Shown: positions 35,586 through 44,017, counted from the first letter of the stretch. The stretch is DNA of 64,000 bases from Clostridiales bacterium (GCA_019423635.1 JAHZBA010000011.1:12305-76304), one strand, 5' to 3'. A program made the numbers and translations. The notes: generated by a model not told the origin, from the sequence alone.

Positions 35586-35960
35586 TTACTGCATCAGCTC
35601 GTCCGCCAGCCGCAATATCTCAGGGGCCAGCTCGTTCCGCCGCTTTTTTGTGATGCGCAGATACAGGGGATAGGCGGCACAGATGCCGATGATCCCCGCA
35701 ACACCAATGACAATGCCGGGGACAAACAGGGTCTCACCCCACACCATGGTGCAGCACATGCCCAGCCCCATCACCAAGGTGCTGACAATGCCCACCATGA
35801 GGGCGGCCGCCGTTCCCGGCCTGGTGGCCGCCCGGTCCAGCCGGCGCAGCCGCTCCATTTTGTCCTCCTCCCGGGGGGCGTACTTCTCCCGGATGCGCCG
35901 CACCTCCTCCTGCCGGGAGGCGGAGTAGGCGTAGGTAAAGGTCTCTCTTTTGTCTTCCAT
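35586..35960 (-). CDS. Small two-helix membrane protein
   Basis: A 124-residue protein: a charged N-terminus (RQEEVRRIREKYAPREEDKM), two hydrophobic helices (about 50-72 and 80-100) and a charged C-terminus. The helix pair contains GLGMCCTMVWGETLFVPGIV, which is repeated in the protein at 39,136 (GVGMCMTMVWNRMVPGI). I do not recognise a named family. It is the last gene of the two-component operon, 15 bases after the preceding membrane protein. Confidence 0.7.
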   Translation of the reverse strand: MEDKRETFTYAYSASRQEEVRRIREKYAPREEDKMERLRRLDRAATRPGTAAALMVGIVSTLVMGLGMCCTMVWGETLFVPGIVIGVAGIIGICAAYPLYLRITKKRRNELAPEILRLADELMQ

Positions 35961-35975
35961 ACGGACCCATTCCTT

Positions 35976-36842
35976 TCAGTGATGTTGTGTGAGCTGCCCG
36001 ATGCTCCGGGCGGCGCCCGCAATCATATCGACGGCCAGGCCCAGGACCAGGACGCACACCGCGGCGCCGGCGGCGCCGGTCATGCGCTTTCGGAACAGCG
36101 GGCCGTCTTCGCCGCCGAACCGGGACAGCATGGCGGTCTCCAGGGAGAGGAGGGACACCATGGCCGCCGCCAGATTGATGGCCTTGGCGGCGGAGAGGAC
36201 GGGGCTGCCGTGCCTGCGGAACTTCACCACGTTGACGGCGGCCAGAATCACGGCGTAGAAGGAGTAGGCCGCCATGGCGTAGATCAGGGTCCCGGGGTAG
36301 TCGTATCCCCGGTTCTGATGCACCATGAAGTACACAATTCCCGCCAGGGCCAGGTTCATCAGCAGCAGCACCATTCCGCACAGACGGCAGCGGCGCAGCT
36401 CTCCCAGGCAGTCAAGGCGTTTCCGGCGGAACAGCAGGAGCAGCCGCATGAGGGCCAGCAGGGCGTAGTACACCGCCAGCGAAATAAACCAGGGGGAGCG
36501 ATACCGGATGCCGCAGGCCAGCTTCCCCCCAATATAGGCCAGGTTGATGAGAAACCCCTGATGCAGGGAGATCTCCGCCCGGAATTTCGGGTCTCCCACC
36601 AGCCGCCCGCCCAGGGGGTGGGCCTGCACCGTCCGCTTGAGGGCGGCGGCGATCCGCCAGCACCCGGTGACGGAGATCACCAGGGCGTAGGCGGAGAGGG
36701 CGTAGGCAAGGCAGGCCACCGGGCCCGTTGCCCCTGCCGCCAGTGCATAGGCCACCAGCCCAAAGGCGGGCAGAGAAAGGAGCACCGTCGGCAGGGGCGG
36801 CAGAACGCAGATCCGTTTGATCCACTGCTTAACCCGATCCAT
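35976..36842 (-). CDS. Multi-pass membrane protein of unknown function
   Basis: A 288-residue protein with about seven hydrophobic segments and basic loops (LFRRKRLDCLGELRRCRLC). The ATG at 36842 overlaps the end of the histidine kinase by 14 bases and has GGAGAGGG upstream. No enzyme motif is visible. Its overlap with the kinase suggests it is a target or accessory of that system. Confidence 0.75.
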   Translation of the reverse strand: MDRVKQWIKRICVLPPLPTVLLSLPAFGLVAYALAAGATGPVACLAYALSAYALVISVTGCWRIAAALKRTVQAHPLGGRLVGDPKFRAEISLHQGFLINLAYIGGKLACGIRYRSPWFISLAVYYALLALMRLLLLFRRKRLDCLGELRRCRLCGMVLLLMNLALAGIVYFMVHQNRGYDYPGTLIYAMAAYSFYAVILAAVNVVKFRRHGSPVLSAAKAINLAAAMVSLLSLETAMLSRFGGEDGPLFRKRMTGAAGAAVCVLVLGLAVDMIAGAARSIGQLTQHH

Positions 36843-37914
36843 AGCGCCCTCTCCTGATCCGGACGGTAAAGGTGCTGCCCCGTCCCACTTCGCTCTCCAC
36901 AAGAATATCGCCGCCCACGATGTCCGCCGCCCGCCTGACCAGGGCCAGCCCCAGGCCGTTGCCCCGGGCGGCGTGGGAGGTGTCCCCCTGATAGAATTTT
37001 TCAAACATATGCCGGCCCACCTCCGGCGGGATGCCGCAGCCCGTATCCTTTACCCGCACCACGGCGAACTCCTCCGACCCCTCCAGGCACACGGTGACCT
37101 GCCCGTGGGCCGGGGTGAATTTCATGGCGTTGGAGAGAAGATTGTTCCACACCAGGCTCAGCAGCTCCGGGTCGGACTCGATGAACACCCCCTCCTCCAG
37201 ATCAGTCTCCAGCCGGATGTCCTTCTCCTCCCAGACCTCCTCAAAATCCAGGAGGCACCGGCAGAGCTGTTCCCCCAGGTCGTAAACCCGCTTTTCCGGG
37301 TAGATCTGCTGGTTCTCCAGCTTGTTCAGCTTCAGGATATTGGTGACCAGACCGGACAGGCGGCTGGAGGCGTCCATGACAGCCTGGGCGTACTCCCTCC
37401 GCCGCTCCTCCGGGAGGTCCGGCTGACGGAGCATGGAGGCGTAGTTCTGGATGACCGACAGAGGGGTTTTCAGCTCGTGGGAGACGTTGGCGATGAAGTC
37501 CCCCCGCAGGGTCTCGATGCCGGACAGCTCCTCCGCCATACGGTTGAGATATCCAATGATGACGTCAAAGCCGTCGCGGCTGTCCACGCTGTGGATGGGC
37601 CGGATGCGGACGGAGAAATTTCCCCGCATGATCTCCTCCGCCGCGGAGATGATCCGGTTGACCGGCCGCTCCACCATGATCTTCCTCCGCAGGCCGTCAA
37701 TCACGGTAAAAATCAGGGTCAGAAACACCACATTTCCAAAGGTCAGCACCGCCGCGTCACGGATCTGCTCCTCTGTCAGCGCCAGCTGCATGGTCTTTGT
37801 CATCAGGGAGAGAAAGGTCAGCATACAGCAGGTCACCACAAAGGACATCAGGGCGAAAAACGTGCAGTACCGCCGCAGGGCGAACAGCGCCCGCTTTGTC
37901 CTCTCCCCCGTCAT
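36829..37914 (-). CDS. Sensor histidine kinase with HAMP domain
   Basis: A 361-residue kinase: two membrane helices in the first 80 residues with almost no extracellular loop, a HAMP region (VERPVNRIISAAEEIMRGNF), phosphoacceptor His in FIANVSHELKTPLSVIQNYA, N box LVWNNLLSNAMKF, and DTGCGIPPEVGRHMFEKFYQ with GNGLGLALVRRAAD. The tiny sensor loop resembles intramembrane-sensing kinases that respond to envelope stress. It overlaps the regulator stop (ATGA). Confidence 0.94.
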   Translation of the reverse strand: MTGERTKRALFALRRYCTFFALMSFVVTCCMLTFLSLMTKTMQLALTEEQIRDAAVLTFGNVVFLTLIFTVIDGLRRKIMVERPVNRIISAAEEIMRGNFSVRIRPIHSVDSRDGFDVIIGYLNRMAEELSGIETLRGDFIANVSHELKTPLSVIQNYASMLRQPDLPEERRREYAQAVMDASSRLSGLVTNILKLNKLENQQIYPEKRVYDLGEQLCRCLLDFEEVWEEKDIRLETDLEEGVFIESDPELLSLVWNNLLSNAMKFTPAHGQVTVCLEGSEEFAVVRVKDTGCGIPPEVGRHMFEKFYQGDTSHAARGNGLGLALVRRAADIVGGDILVESEVGRGSTFTVRIRRGRYGSG

Positions 37915-38582
37915 TTCAGCACCGCCTTGTAGCCCAGCCCCCGCACGGTGACGATCTCAAAGGCGCCGCAGCCGGAGAACTTGTCCCGCAGCTTGGTCAT
38001 GTAGACATCCACGGCTCTGAGCGTGGCGGAGCTGTCCACGTCCCAGAATTCGTCCATGAGCTGAGTGCGGGTGAAGGCCTTTTGGGGGTAGGAGAGGAGC
38101 TTATAGAGGAGGTTGAACTCCCGGTGTGTAAGGGGAATCTCTGTCCCGTCCAGGCAGGCGGTGCGCCCGTCCGCGTCCAGCACCAGTCCGCCCACCTCCA
38201 GTCTGCGGCTGCCGGCGATGCCGGCCCGGCGCAGCAGCGCCCCGATCCGGAGCAGCAGCTCGTCCAGGTCGATGGGCTTGACCATGTAGTCGTCTATCCC
38301 CGCCCGGTAGCCCCGCTGCTTGGAGGCGAAGTCGTCCCGGGCGGTCATAAACAGGATGGGGATGTTGGTATCCAGCTCCCGCACCGTCCGGGCGAACTCA
38401 AAGCCGTCAATGCCCGGCATCATGATGTCGGACACGATCAGGTCAAAGGCGGTGCCGTACAGGGCGTCGTAGGCCTCCGGGGCGCTCAGACAGCCGGAGG
38501 CCTCATAGCCGCTCTGATTCAGGAAGGCGCAGACGGAACGGTTCAGGTCCCTGTCGTCCTCCACTACCAGGATTTTGAACAT
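37911..38582 (-). CDS. OmpR-family response regulator
   Basis: A 223-residue regulator. The receiver has VVEDDRDLN, LIVSDIMMPGIDGFE with the phosphoacceptor Asp, and MVKPIDLDELLLRI; the winged-helix domain ends EIVTVRGLGYKAVLK. GGAGGGGGAAACGCC precedes the ATG. First gene of a four-gene operon with the kinase and two membrane proteins. A TATAAT box lies at about 38,617-38,622 upstream, without a good -35, fitting activator control. Confidence 0.95.
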   Translation of the reverse strand: MFKILVVEDDRDLNRSVCAFLNQSGYEASGCLSAPEAYDALYGTAFDLIVSDIMMPGIDGFEFARTVRELDTNIPILFMTARDDFASKQRGYRAGIDDYMVKPIDLDELLLRIGALLRRAGIAGSRRLEVGGLVLDADGRTACLDGTEIPLTHREFNLLYKLLSYPQKAFTRTQLMDEFWDVDSSATLRAVDVYMTKLRDKFSGCGAFEIVTVRGLGYKAVLK

Positions 38583-38663
38583 GGCGTTTCCCCCTCCACA
38601 GACAGTTTGAGGGCATTATATCATGGAATTGTTAAAGTTTTGTTTGCGTTTTCTGTTTTCGTA

Positions 38664-38700
38664 AAAAAACTGACCTGCGCCAGGCTCCGGCACAGGTCAG
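38664..38700 (-). terminator. Terminator for the small-protein operon
   Basis: Minus strand CTGACCTGTGCCGGAGCCTG with complement GGCGCAGGTCAG, followed by an eight-base T-run. Confidence 0.85.
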
Positions 38701-38712
38701 GTATATGGGCGG

Positions 38713-39021
38713 TCAGGGCCGACCGGTGTGCCTGGCGGAGTCGATCCGCGCCTTCTGTTCAGCGGCGCGCTGCTCCGTCTCCGCCCGCCTGGCCTCCTCC
38801 CGGGCCGCCTGCTCCTCTGCCAGCCGGGCCTCGGCCTCATCGACGCTCTCCCCCTCGCGGGTCAAAAACTCGCCGATAAATTTGTCCTCCACCTTCTGGA
38901 ACGCGCCCACCACGCCGCGCTCGATCTTTTGATAGCCGCCTACCACGCTGTCCTCGATCTTTTGACAGCCGCCGGTGACGGCCTCCGCGATCTCGTCGTT
39001 TACCTTTTTCAAATCTGACAT
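38713..39021 (-). CDS. Small charged protein with Gly-Gly repeats
   Basis: A 102-residue protein I recognise only as a type common in Clostridia. The N-terminal half repeats a short unit (VTGGCQKIEDSVVGGYQKIE, RGVVGAFQKVEDKFIGEF); the C-terminal half is a charged helix (EAEARLAEEQAAREEARRAE). Amphipathic and soluble. GGAGGAGC precedes the ATG. Cotranscribed with the two membrane genes before it. Confidence 0.75.
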   Translation of the reverse strand: MSDLKKVNDEIAEAVTGGCQKIEDSVVGGYQKIERGVVGAFQKVEDKFIGEFLTREGESVDEAEARLAEEQAAREEARRAETEQRAAEQKARIDSARHTGRP

Positions 39022-39023
39022 TT

Positions 39024-39125
39024 TCAGCTCCTCCGTGCTCCATTTGTTTTGATGCGCAGGGCCGCGGCAATGACCGCGGCCAGTCCGGCAAGGGCAGCCG
39101 CCGCGGAAATGACGATTTTTTTCAT
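39024..39125 (-). CDS. 33-residue single-helix membrane peptide
   Basis: ATG at 39125 after GGAGAGG; the product begins MKKIVISAAAALAGLAAVIA and ends with basic residues, a single membrane helix. Its 3' end contains the ribosome-binding site of the next gene, which starts two bases after its stop. The good Shine-Dalgarno and spacing support it as a real small gene. Confidence 0.6.
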   Translation of the reverse strand: MKKIVISAAAALAGLAAVIAAALRIKTNGARRS

Positions 39126-39135
39126 GGTCCTCTCC

Positions 39136-39504
39136 TTATTTCAGCCCCTTGCAGATGGGAATGAGGCACAACAGCAGGACGATGCCCACGATCCCCACGG
39201 CAATCCCGGGGACCATCCTATTCCAGACCATGGTCATACACATGCCCACACCGAAGACTACCGTGGCAAAGACGCCGAACAGCGCAGCGGCAACGGCCTT
39301 GGCGTTGAAAACGATGGCGGGCTTGCCGTCCATCCTCCGGCGCACCGGGAGCATAACCAGCAGCACCAGCAGGCCGACGGCCCCCATCACGATACCCTGC
39401 ATCATGGCATCCCACTCCGGCAGGAGCGCCATACACATACCCAGGGCAAACAGAATGCCGCCGACCACGCTCATGATGAGGGTTATAAAGTCTTTTTTCT
39501 TCAT
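39136..39504 (-). CDS. Small four-helix membrane protein
   Basis: A 122-residue protein with four hydrophobic segments (from DFITLIMSVVGGILFALGMC onward). The repeated phrase GMCMALLPEWDAMMQGIVMG and GMCMTMVWNRMVPGIAVGIV shows an internal duplication, and the second half resembles the protein at 35,586. GGGAGG lies nine bases before the ATG at 39504. First gene of a three-gene small-protein operon. Confidence 0.75.
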   Translation of the reverse strand: MKKKDFITLIMSVVGGILFALGMCMALLPEWDAMMQGIVMGAVGLLVLLVMLPVRRRMDGKPAIVFNAKAVAAALFGVFATVVFGVGMCMTMVWNRMVPGIAVGIVGIVLLLCLIPICKGLK

Positions 39505-39768
39505 AATGAGAAGCCTCCCAAACATCTGATTTCAAGTGTTGTCTCACCTGTTGGCTGTATCATACGGCTGGATTGTTGCCGCGGTGTTTGGGAAGTGTTT
39601 GAAAAGCATGAAAATGCCAAGCGCCTGCCCGTTTCAGGCCGCCGGCGGGCAGGAAAATAACCGGCAGCCCCGGTGCAGCGGTGGGGAATCCAGGGGCCGG
39701 GACAACCGGATTCAACGCCGGTCCGGCTCCGCGGGCCGCGGTATGAGCGGAGGAAAGACCCGGCCCTA

Positions 39769-41187
39769 TCAGAAATGCAGCAGGCGAATCAGGAAAATCC
39801 ACACCAGGCCATAGAAGGAGACGACGGCGATCAGATCGTTGAGCGTTGTAATCAGCGGCCCGGAGGCGACGGCGGGATCGACCTTCAGCTGTTTAAAAGC
39901 CATGGGAATGACGGTCCCCGAGAGGCTGGAGAGGAGGATGGAGAGCAGCAGCGCAAGCCCTGTGCAGAGGGACACGGAAAAGGAAAACAGAGGCGTCTGG
40001 CACTTGAAAACCACCAGGTAAGCCCCTACAAATCCCGTGGACAGGAGACCGAGAATGCAGCCGTTGACCAGACCCACCCGAAGCTCCTTCCAGATCAGGA
40101 AGCGCTTCTGCCTGCCGCTGATCTGCTCATCCATCAGCACCCGGATGGTCACGGCAAGGGACTGCGTGCCCACGTTGCCGGACATATCCAGGATCAGGGA
40201 CTGAAAGCTGACGATAATTGCCAGATGCGCCACCACGCTCTCAAACAGCCCCACCACGCCGGACACCACCAGCCCCAGCGCCAGCAGAACGATCAGCCAC
40301 GGCAGCCGCTTGCCGATGCTCTTTTGCAGCGGCTCCAGCAGGTCCTCCTCCGCGGACAGCCCGGCCAGCTTGGCGTAGTCGTCGCCCATGGCGTCGCCTG
40401 CAAGCTGCAAAATCTCCTGGGAGGTCAGAACTCCGCACAGCCGGTTCTCCATGTCCAGAACCGGGATGGAGTCCTCGGAGTAGTCCTTGATGCGCTCTAC
40501 ACACGCGTCAATCTGCTCACTGGCGTATACATAGGGGTATGACGTCATGGTGATGGCGCTGATTTCGGTGTGTTCCCGGGCGATAATCAGTTTTTTGAGC
40601 TCGATTGCCCCCACCAGAACTCCGTCCTCGCCGACGGTATAGATGGTGGAGATGTTGTCGTGCTCCTCCGCCTGGGCGATGAGTGTCCGCATGGCCTGGC
40701 GCACGCTGCACCCCGCGGGGATGGAGACGTAGTTGGTGGACATTTTGCTCCCGATCTCATCCTCGTCAAAGGAGCTGAGCAGCAGGATCTCCTCCCGGAC
40801 GTCCCGGTCCATCAGTTCCATGAGGGTATTGCGCTCGTCTTTTCCCATCTGGTGCAGATATTCCGCCGCCGTGGCGGCCTCCAGCTGCGAGAGGACCTCC
40901 ACCTGTTTGCGAATGGTCAGCTCCCCGAGGGATTCCTCCAGCCGCCCGGAGTATTCGAGAATACTGGCCAGTGCTTCCGTGTCCAAAAGGCTGTACAGCT
41001 TATCCCGCTCCCTCCGGCTCAGAAGCTCCATCGCTGCTGCGATGTCATGCTCGTGGTAGCTGAGGATCTGCTCTTTCATGGGCCTTGGCGTCAAAGCGCT
41101 GCGGAGGATTTCGACGACCTCCGCCCGGCGGTCCGGATGCTGAAGGTCCGCCGCAAACGCATTGGCAAAATTCATCTTGTAATTCAT
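39769..41187 (-). CDS. mgtE: Magnesium transporter MgtE
   Basis: A 472-residue Mg2+ channel. The cytoplasmic N domain (residues about 20-130, with GKDERNTLMELMDRDVREEI), a CBS pair (YTVGEDGVLVGAIELKKLII and EDSIPVLDMENRLCGVLTSQ), then five membrane helices with the pore motif DMSGNVGTQSLAVTIR and LSSLSGTVIPMAFKQLKVDP. The N and CBS domains close the channel at high Mg2+. AAAGGAGG precedes the ATG. Upstream lies a leader with a short frame and a terminator. Confidence 0.95.
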   Translation of the reverse strand: MNYKMNFANAFAADLQHPDRRAEVVEILRSALTPRPMKEQILSYHEHDIAAAMELLSRRERDKLYSLLDTEALASILEYSGRLEESLGELTIRKQVEVLSQLEAATAAEYLHQMGKDERNTLMELMDRDVREEILLLSSFDEDEIGSKMSTNYVSIPAGCSVRQAMRTLIAQAEEHDNISTIYTVGEDGVLVGAIELKKLIIAREHTEISAITMTSYPYVYASEQIDACVERIKDYSEDSIPVLDMENRLCGVLTSQEILQLAGDAMGDDYAKLAGLSAEEDLLEPLQKSIGKRLPWLIVLLALGLVVSGVVGLFESVVAHLAIIVSFQSLILDMSGNVGTQSLAVTIRVLMDEQISGRQKRFLIWKELRVGLVNGCILGLLSTGFVGAYLVVFKCQTPLFSFSVSLCTGLALLLSILLSSLSGTVIPMAFKQLKVDPAVASGPLITTLNDLIAVVSFYGLVWIFLIRLLHF

Positions 41188-41283
41188 TGTCCGATGCCTC
41201 CTTTACTCGTCAAGCAGTCGCAGGCCGGGGACCTGCCGGGAGAAAGGCGGATACGGAGCAGTGGTTTCCAGGGAAAAATGGGC

Positions 41284-41367
41284 ATAAAAATACCATTGTC
41301 CTCCAAAAGCCAATCTGCTCTCAGGCGCCTTTTGCGTTGCAGCGCAGATTTCAAAACGGACAATGGT
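41284..41367 (-). terminator. Attenuator-like terminator in the mgtE leader
   Basis: On the minus strand ACCATTGTCC (41,367-41,358) pairs with GGACAATGGT (41,301-41,292); an inner stem AATCTGC (41,350-41,344) pairs with GCAGATT (41,318-41,312). ATTTTTA follows. It lies 97 bases before mgtE and 27 bases after the short leader frame. Confidence 0.7.
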
Positions 41368-41393
41368 GTTACAAAGAATGCGGCAAGGACCGG

Positions 41394-41480
41394 TCAGAAT
41401 TCATCCGGCGGGCAGCCGAATGGATTCCAACAGGGGAAGAACACCATGTCCATGTTTCGACTACCGTTGCTGCCGTCCAT
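41394..41480 (-). CDS. Candidate 28-residue leader peptide of mgtE
   Basis: ATG at 41480 preceded by CGAGGTGAAATT, a well-spaced Shine-Dalgarno, and TGA at 41396-41394. The product starts MDGSNGSRNMDMVFFPC and ends WNPFGCPPDEF, with four prolines and an acidic pair near the end. The terminator follows directly, as in peptide-controlled attenuation of Mg2+ transporter genes (the proline-rich MgtL leader of Salmonella mgtA is the known analogue). There is no sequence homology to MgtL; the parallel is in layout and composition. Confidence 0.55.
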   Translation of the reverse strand: MDGSNGSRNMDMVFFPCWNPFGCPPDEF

Positions 41481-41583
41481 AATTTCACCTCGTTTCAGCT
41501 TGATATGGAAATAGGATACCATAATGAATGGAAAAAAGCAACGCTTTTCGGTTCAACTTTTCCGGTCAGATGAGAAGGAAAAA

Positions 41584-41669
41584 CAAAACCACGGAAATTC
41601 AACGAATTTCCGTGGTTTTGGTACGCCCTGAGGGATTCGAACCCCCGGCCTTCTGGTCCGTAGCTTGTC
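41584..41669 (-). repeat. Attachment-site direct repeat, copy 1, with tRNA 3' half
   Basis: An 86-base block identical to 56,190-56,275. On the minus strand 41,663-41,619 reads as a tRNA from the anticodon loop (CTACGGA, so probably tRNA-Arg with ACG) through the T arm (GGGGGTTCGAATCCCTC) to a coded CCA. The 5' half is absent. The rest, 41,585-41,618, is a hairpin (AAACCACGGAAATT with its complement) that would be the tRNA terminator. Marks one edge of the integrated DNA. Confidence 0.85.
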
Positions 41670-41829
41670 CGGGGAACGGAATTGGACCCATTCAGCCCTG
41701 TTTGGTGGTGTTTGTTCGGGAACCAGATGCTTTTTGACGCTGCCTATTCCGTTGTTTCCACAGGAAGATTTCCTGTTTTGGGTCAAATTATGGGTCAAAC
41801 CGGGCTCTCCAGGCAGCGGCCGCTGCCCG
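41670..41829. other. Left arm of element 1
   Basis: Recognisably similar to 56,276-56,405 next to the other repeat copy, including paired GGGTCAAA/GGGTCA phrases near the right end (41,779 and 41,793), possible integrase arm sites. No gene. Confidence 0.55.
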
Positions 41830-43155
41830 TTATCCACCGCCCCGAAGCATCACATTGGCGGTGAAAACGCCGTCCCCATAGAGGAAGCGGCAGTAGCCCC
41901 CGCCCTTCTCCGCGATGTGTGCCACGGATTGGAGCCCCAGGCCCTCCCCCGGGCGCTTGGAGGACTGGAGGACGCCCTTCCGCTCCTCTAAACGCCCGCC
42001 GTAGGCGTTCTCCACCGTGAGGAGCACCAAGTTGTCCCCCCGGAGGGAAGCCCACAGGCGGATATACCGCCCGCTCTCCAGCTTCCGGCTGGCCTCCAGG
42101 GCGTTCTCCAGCAGGTTGGACAGCACCACGCATACGTCCATCTCCGGCACCGGCAGGGTCCGGGGTAGCTCCAGGCGGCAGGTGAAGGGCACCTCCGACT
42201 GGCGGCTCAGGGCGGCGTAGTGCCCCGCCACGCCGTCCACCGCCGGATTTTCACACAGGCCCAGCTCGTCGGCGGGGACGTTGGCGGCGGCCTCGGACAA
42301 ATAGCGCCGCAGCTCCTCCCACGCGCCCCTCTCCGCCAGGGCGGAGAGGGTGGCGAAGTGGTGCCTCAGATCATGCCTGGCCCTGCGGATCTCGCCGATG
42401 GCGGACCGCAGGGTCTCATACTGTGCGGTCTGCATCTGGAGGAACTGGTTTTCCCGCCGCAGGCTCACATTGGCGTTCAGCTCCTGGGCCATCAAGTAAA
42501 ACAACAGGTAAAACAGGTGCAGCAGCCCCAGCTTCAGCAGGGACAGCACAAAGTAAATGGACAGCAGCCGCCCTCTCTGCAAATCCTCCCCCTGTTCGGG
42601 GATGATCAGCAGGCTGAAGAGGAGAAACACCACCGGAAGAATCCAGAAGACATACCAGGTGCGAACCATTGCTTCTTCCCGCAGAAGGCGGCGCACGGCG
42701 TGGGTGGCGGGATACCAGACCAGCGCCACCTCGGCGCAGCACAGCACCAGCTGAATCCACCCCGCCGCGAAGCACAGCCAGGGAGTGTCCTTGCTGCCGG
42801 GGCTGAGGGCGGCGTTGGCGGTCACGGCCAATCCACTCAGGCAGGACCAGACACCGCACACCCCCAGGAAGATACTGACGGATTTCCAAACGGGCAGCGT
42901 CACCACCCGGCAGAAGGCCACGGCCAGGACCGCCAGGAGCGGAAGCAGCACCGCCGAGACCGGCCAGCGCATACGCCAGCACAGCCAGCCGCCCAGAAGG
43001 CAAACCAGCGTCAGGGCCGGGACCGCGATCAGCGCGAGTGTGCGCGCCTTGAGCCGCAAATGGTCCGCGGTGGCCAGGAAGCAGAGAAAGGCGGCCGGGA
43101 TAAAGACGGCCAGCTCCAGAACCGGCTGGAGCGGGTGCGGTGCCGCGCTCGTCAC
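41830..43155 (-). CDS. GHKL-type sensor histidine kinase
   Basis: A 441-residue kinase. Six or seven membrane helices in residues 10-225 are followed by a linker helix (NVSLRRENQFLQMQTAQYET), the phosphoacceptor box RARHDLRHHFATLSALAERG, N box VCVVLSNLLENALEASRKLE and G box GEGLGLQSVAHIAEKGGGYC. Its start overlaps the regulator stop (ATGA). It lies inside element 1, divergent to the SLH protein gene. Confidence 0.9.
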   Translation of the reverse strand: MTSAAPHPLQPVLELAVFIPAAFLCFLATADHLRLKARTLALIAVPALTLVCLLGGWLCWRMRWPVSAVLLPLLAVLAVAFCRVVTLPVWKSVSIFLGVCGVWSCLSGLAVTANAALSPGSKDTPWLCFAAGWIQLVLCCAEVALVWYPATHAVRRLLREEAMVRTWYVFWILPVVFLLFSLLIIPEQGEDLQRGRLLSIYFVLSLLKLGLLHLFYLLFYLMAQELNANVSLRRENQFLQMQTAQYETLRSAIGEIRRARHDLRHHFATLSALAERGAWEELRRYLSEAAANVPADELGLCENPAVDGVAGHYAALSRQSEVPFTCRLELPRTLPVPEMDVCVVLSNLLENALEASRKLESGRYIRLWASLRGDNLVLLTVENAYGGRLEERKGVLQSSKRPGEGLGLQSVAHIAEKGGGYCRFLYGDGVFTANVMLRGGG

Positions 43156-43880
43156 AGGACCGCCCCCTTTCCCTGGTGGAACAGCCGGTCGCCGAAGGCG
43201 CTCCGGGCCGCGCCAACCAGGTTTCGGCTGACGGGGAGCCGAGTCCCGCCGTCCAGATGGAAGTCCCGACCGTCGAAGTCCGCCGCATGGTCCAGGTTCA
43301 CCAGCAGGCCCCGGCCGCAGACGAAGAACCGGGGATCCCCCGCCAGCAGCTCCGTGAACTCCCGGAAGGTGAGCCGGGTGGACAGGACCCCGCCCCCGGT
43401 GGTGTGGACCCGGACCTGATGCTGGAAGTGCTCCGCCCAGAGGACTTCCCCCAGGCGCACCCGGACGTCCTGCCGCCCGGAGCGGAGCTCCATGTATTTC
43501 TCCGGTGCGGGGAAAACCTGCTCCAGCAGGCTGAACAGCCGCTCCAGCTCCTCCGGCCCATAGGGCTTCACCAGATACTGCACCGCCTGGACCCGGTAGC
43601 CCTCCAGGGCGTGGTCCGCCGAGGAGGTAGAGAACACCAGCAGGCAGTCCGGGTCAAAGGCCCGCAGGGCCCGGGCCGTCTCCACGCCGTCTGAGCCCTC
43701 CATGTAAATATCCAGAAAGGCCAGGGCGAAACGCTCCGCCCGGGCGGCCTCCAGAAAAGCCCCGCCCCGGTCGAAGGCCGTGACGCTCCCCACCAGCCCC
43801 CGCCGGGCCAGCAGGACCTCCAGTTCCTCCGCCAGCCACGCCCGGTCTCGGGCGTTGTCGTCCACCACCGCCACGCGCAT
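43152..43880 (-). CDS. LytTR-family response regulator
   Basis: A 242-residue regulator with VAVVDDNARDR, phosphoacceptor Asp in LAFLDIYMEGSDG, and LVKPYG; the LytTR domain from about 135 has GEVLWAEHFQHQVRVHT, FFVCGRGLLVNLDHAADF and RLPVSRNLVGAAR. Translated before the kinase. A pair of direct repeats upstream of the divergent SLH gene fits its likely binding site, so that surface protein is its probable target. Confidence 0.92.
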   Translation of the reverse strand: MRVAVVDDNARDRAWLAEELEVLLARRGLVGSVTAFDRGGAFLEAARAERFALAFLDIYMEGSDGVETARALRAFDPDCLLVFSTSSADHALEGYRVQAVQYLVKPYGPEELERLFSLLEQVFPAPEKYMELRSGRQDVRVRLGEVLWAEHFQHQVRVHTTGGGVLSTRLTFREFTELLAGDPRFFVCGRGLLVNLDHAADFDGRDFHLDGGTRLPVSRNLVGAARSAFGDRLFHQGKGAVL

Positions 43881-43948
43881 ACCCCTTTCCCCCTTTTTCC
43901 GAAATCATTCTGACGGTATCATACCACATCCCGTCCCCCCGCCGCCAT

Positions 43949-43977
43949 ACAATTCGGGACACAAAATCGCAATTCGG
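43949..43977 (+). promoter_or_regulatory. Candidate LytTR operator (two direct repeats)
   Basis: ACAATTCGG at 43,949 and GCAATTCGG at 43,969, 20 bases apart start to start, ending 10 bases before the -35 box. LytTR activators typically bind 9-base repeats two helical turns apart just upstream of -35. Confidence 0.6.
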
Positions 43978-43987
43978 GCCGTTCAGC

Positions 43988-44016
43988 TTGAAAGGGGGGG
44001 TGACAAGAGGTATACT
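43988..44016 (+). promoter_or_regulatory. Promoter of the SLH-protein gene
   Basis: TTGAAA (43,988-43,993), 17 bases, TATACT (44,011-44,016). Confidence 0.75.
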
Positions 44017-44017
44017 C

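Noticed and set aside
41188..41580. M-box riboswitch upstream of mgtE
   Set aside because: I looked for the conserved M-box phrases and did not find them; the short frame and terminator explain the region better.
41528..41737. Short frame encoding VRPEGFEPPAFWSVAC, also seen at 56,023-56,301
   Set aside because: It is the plus-strand translation across the tRNA 3' half, a well-known spurious product.
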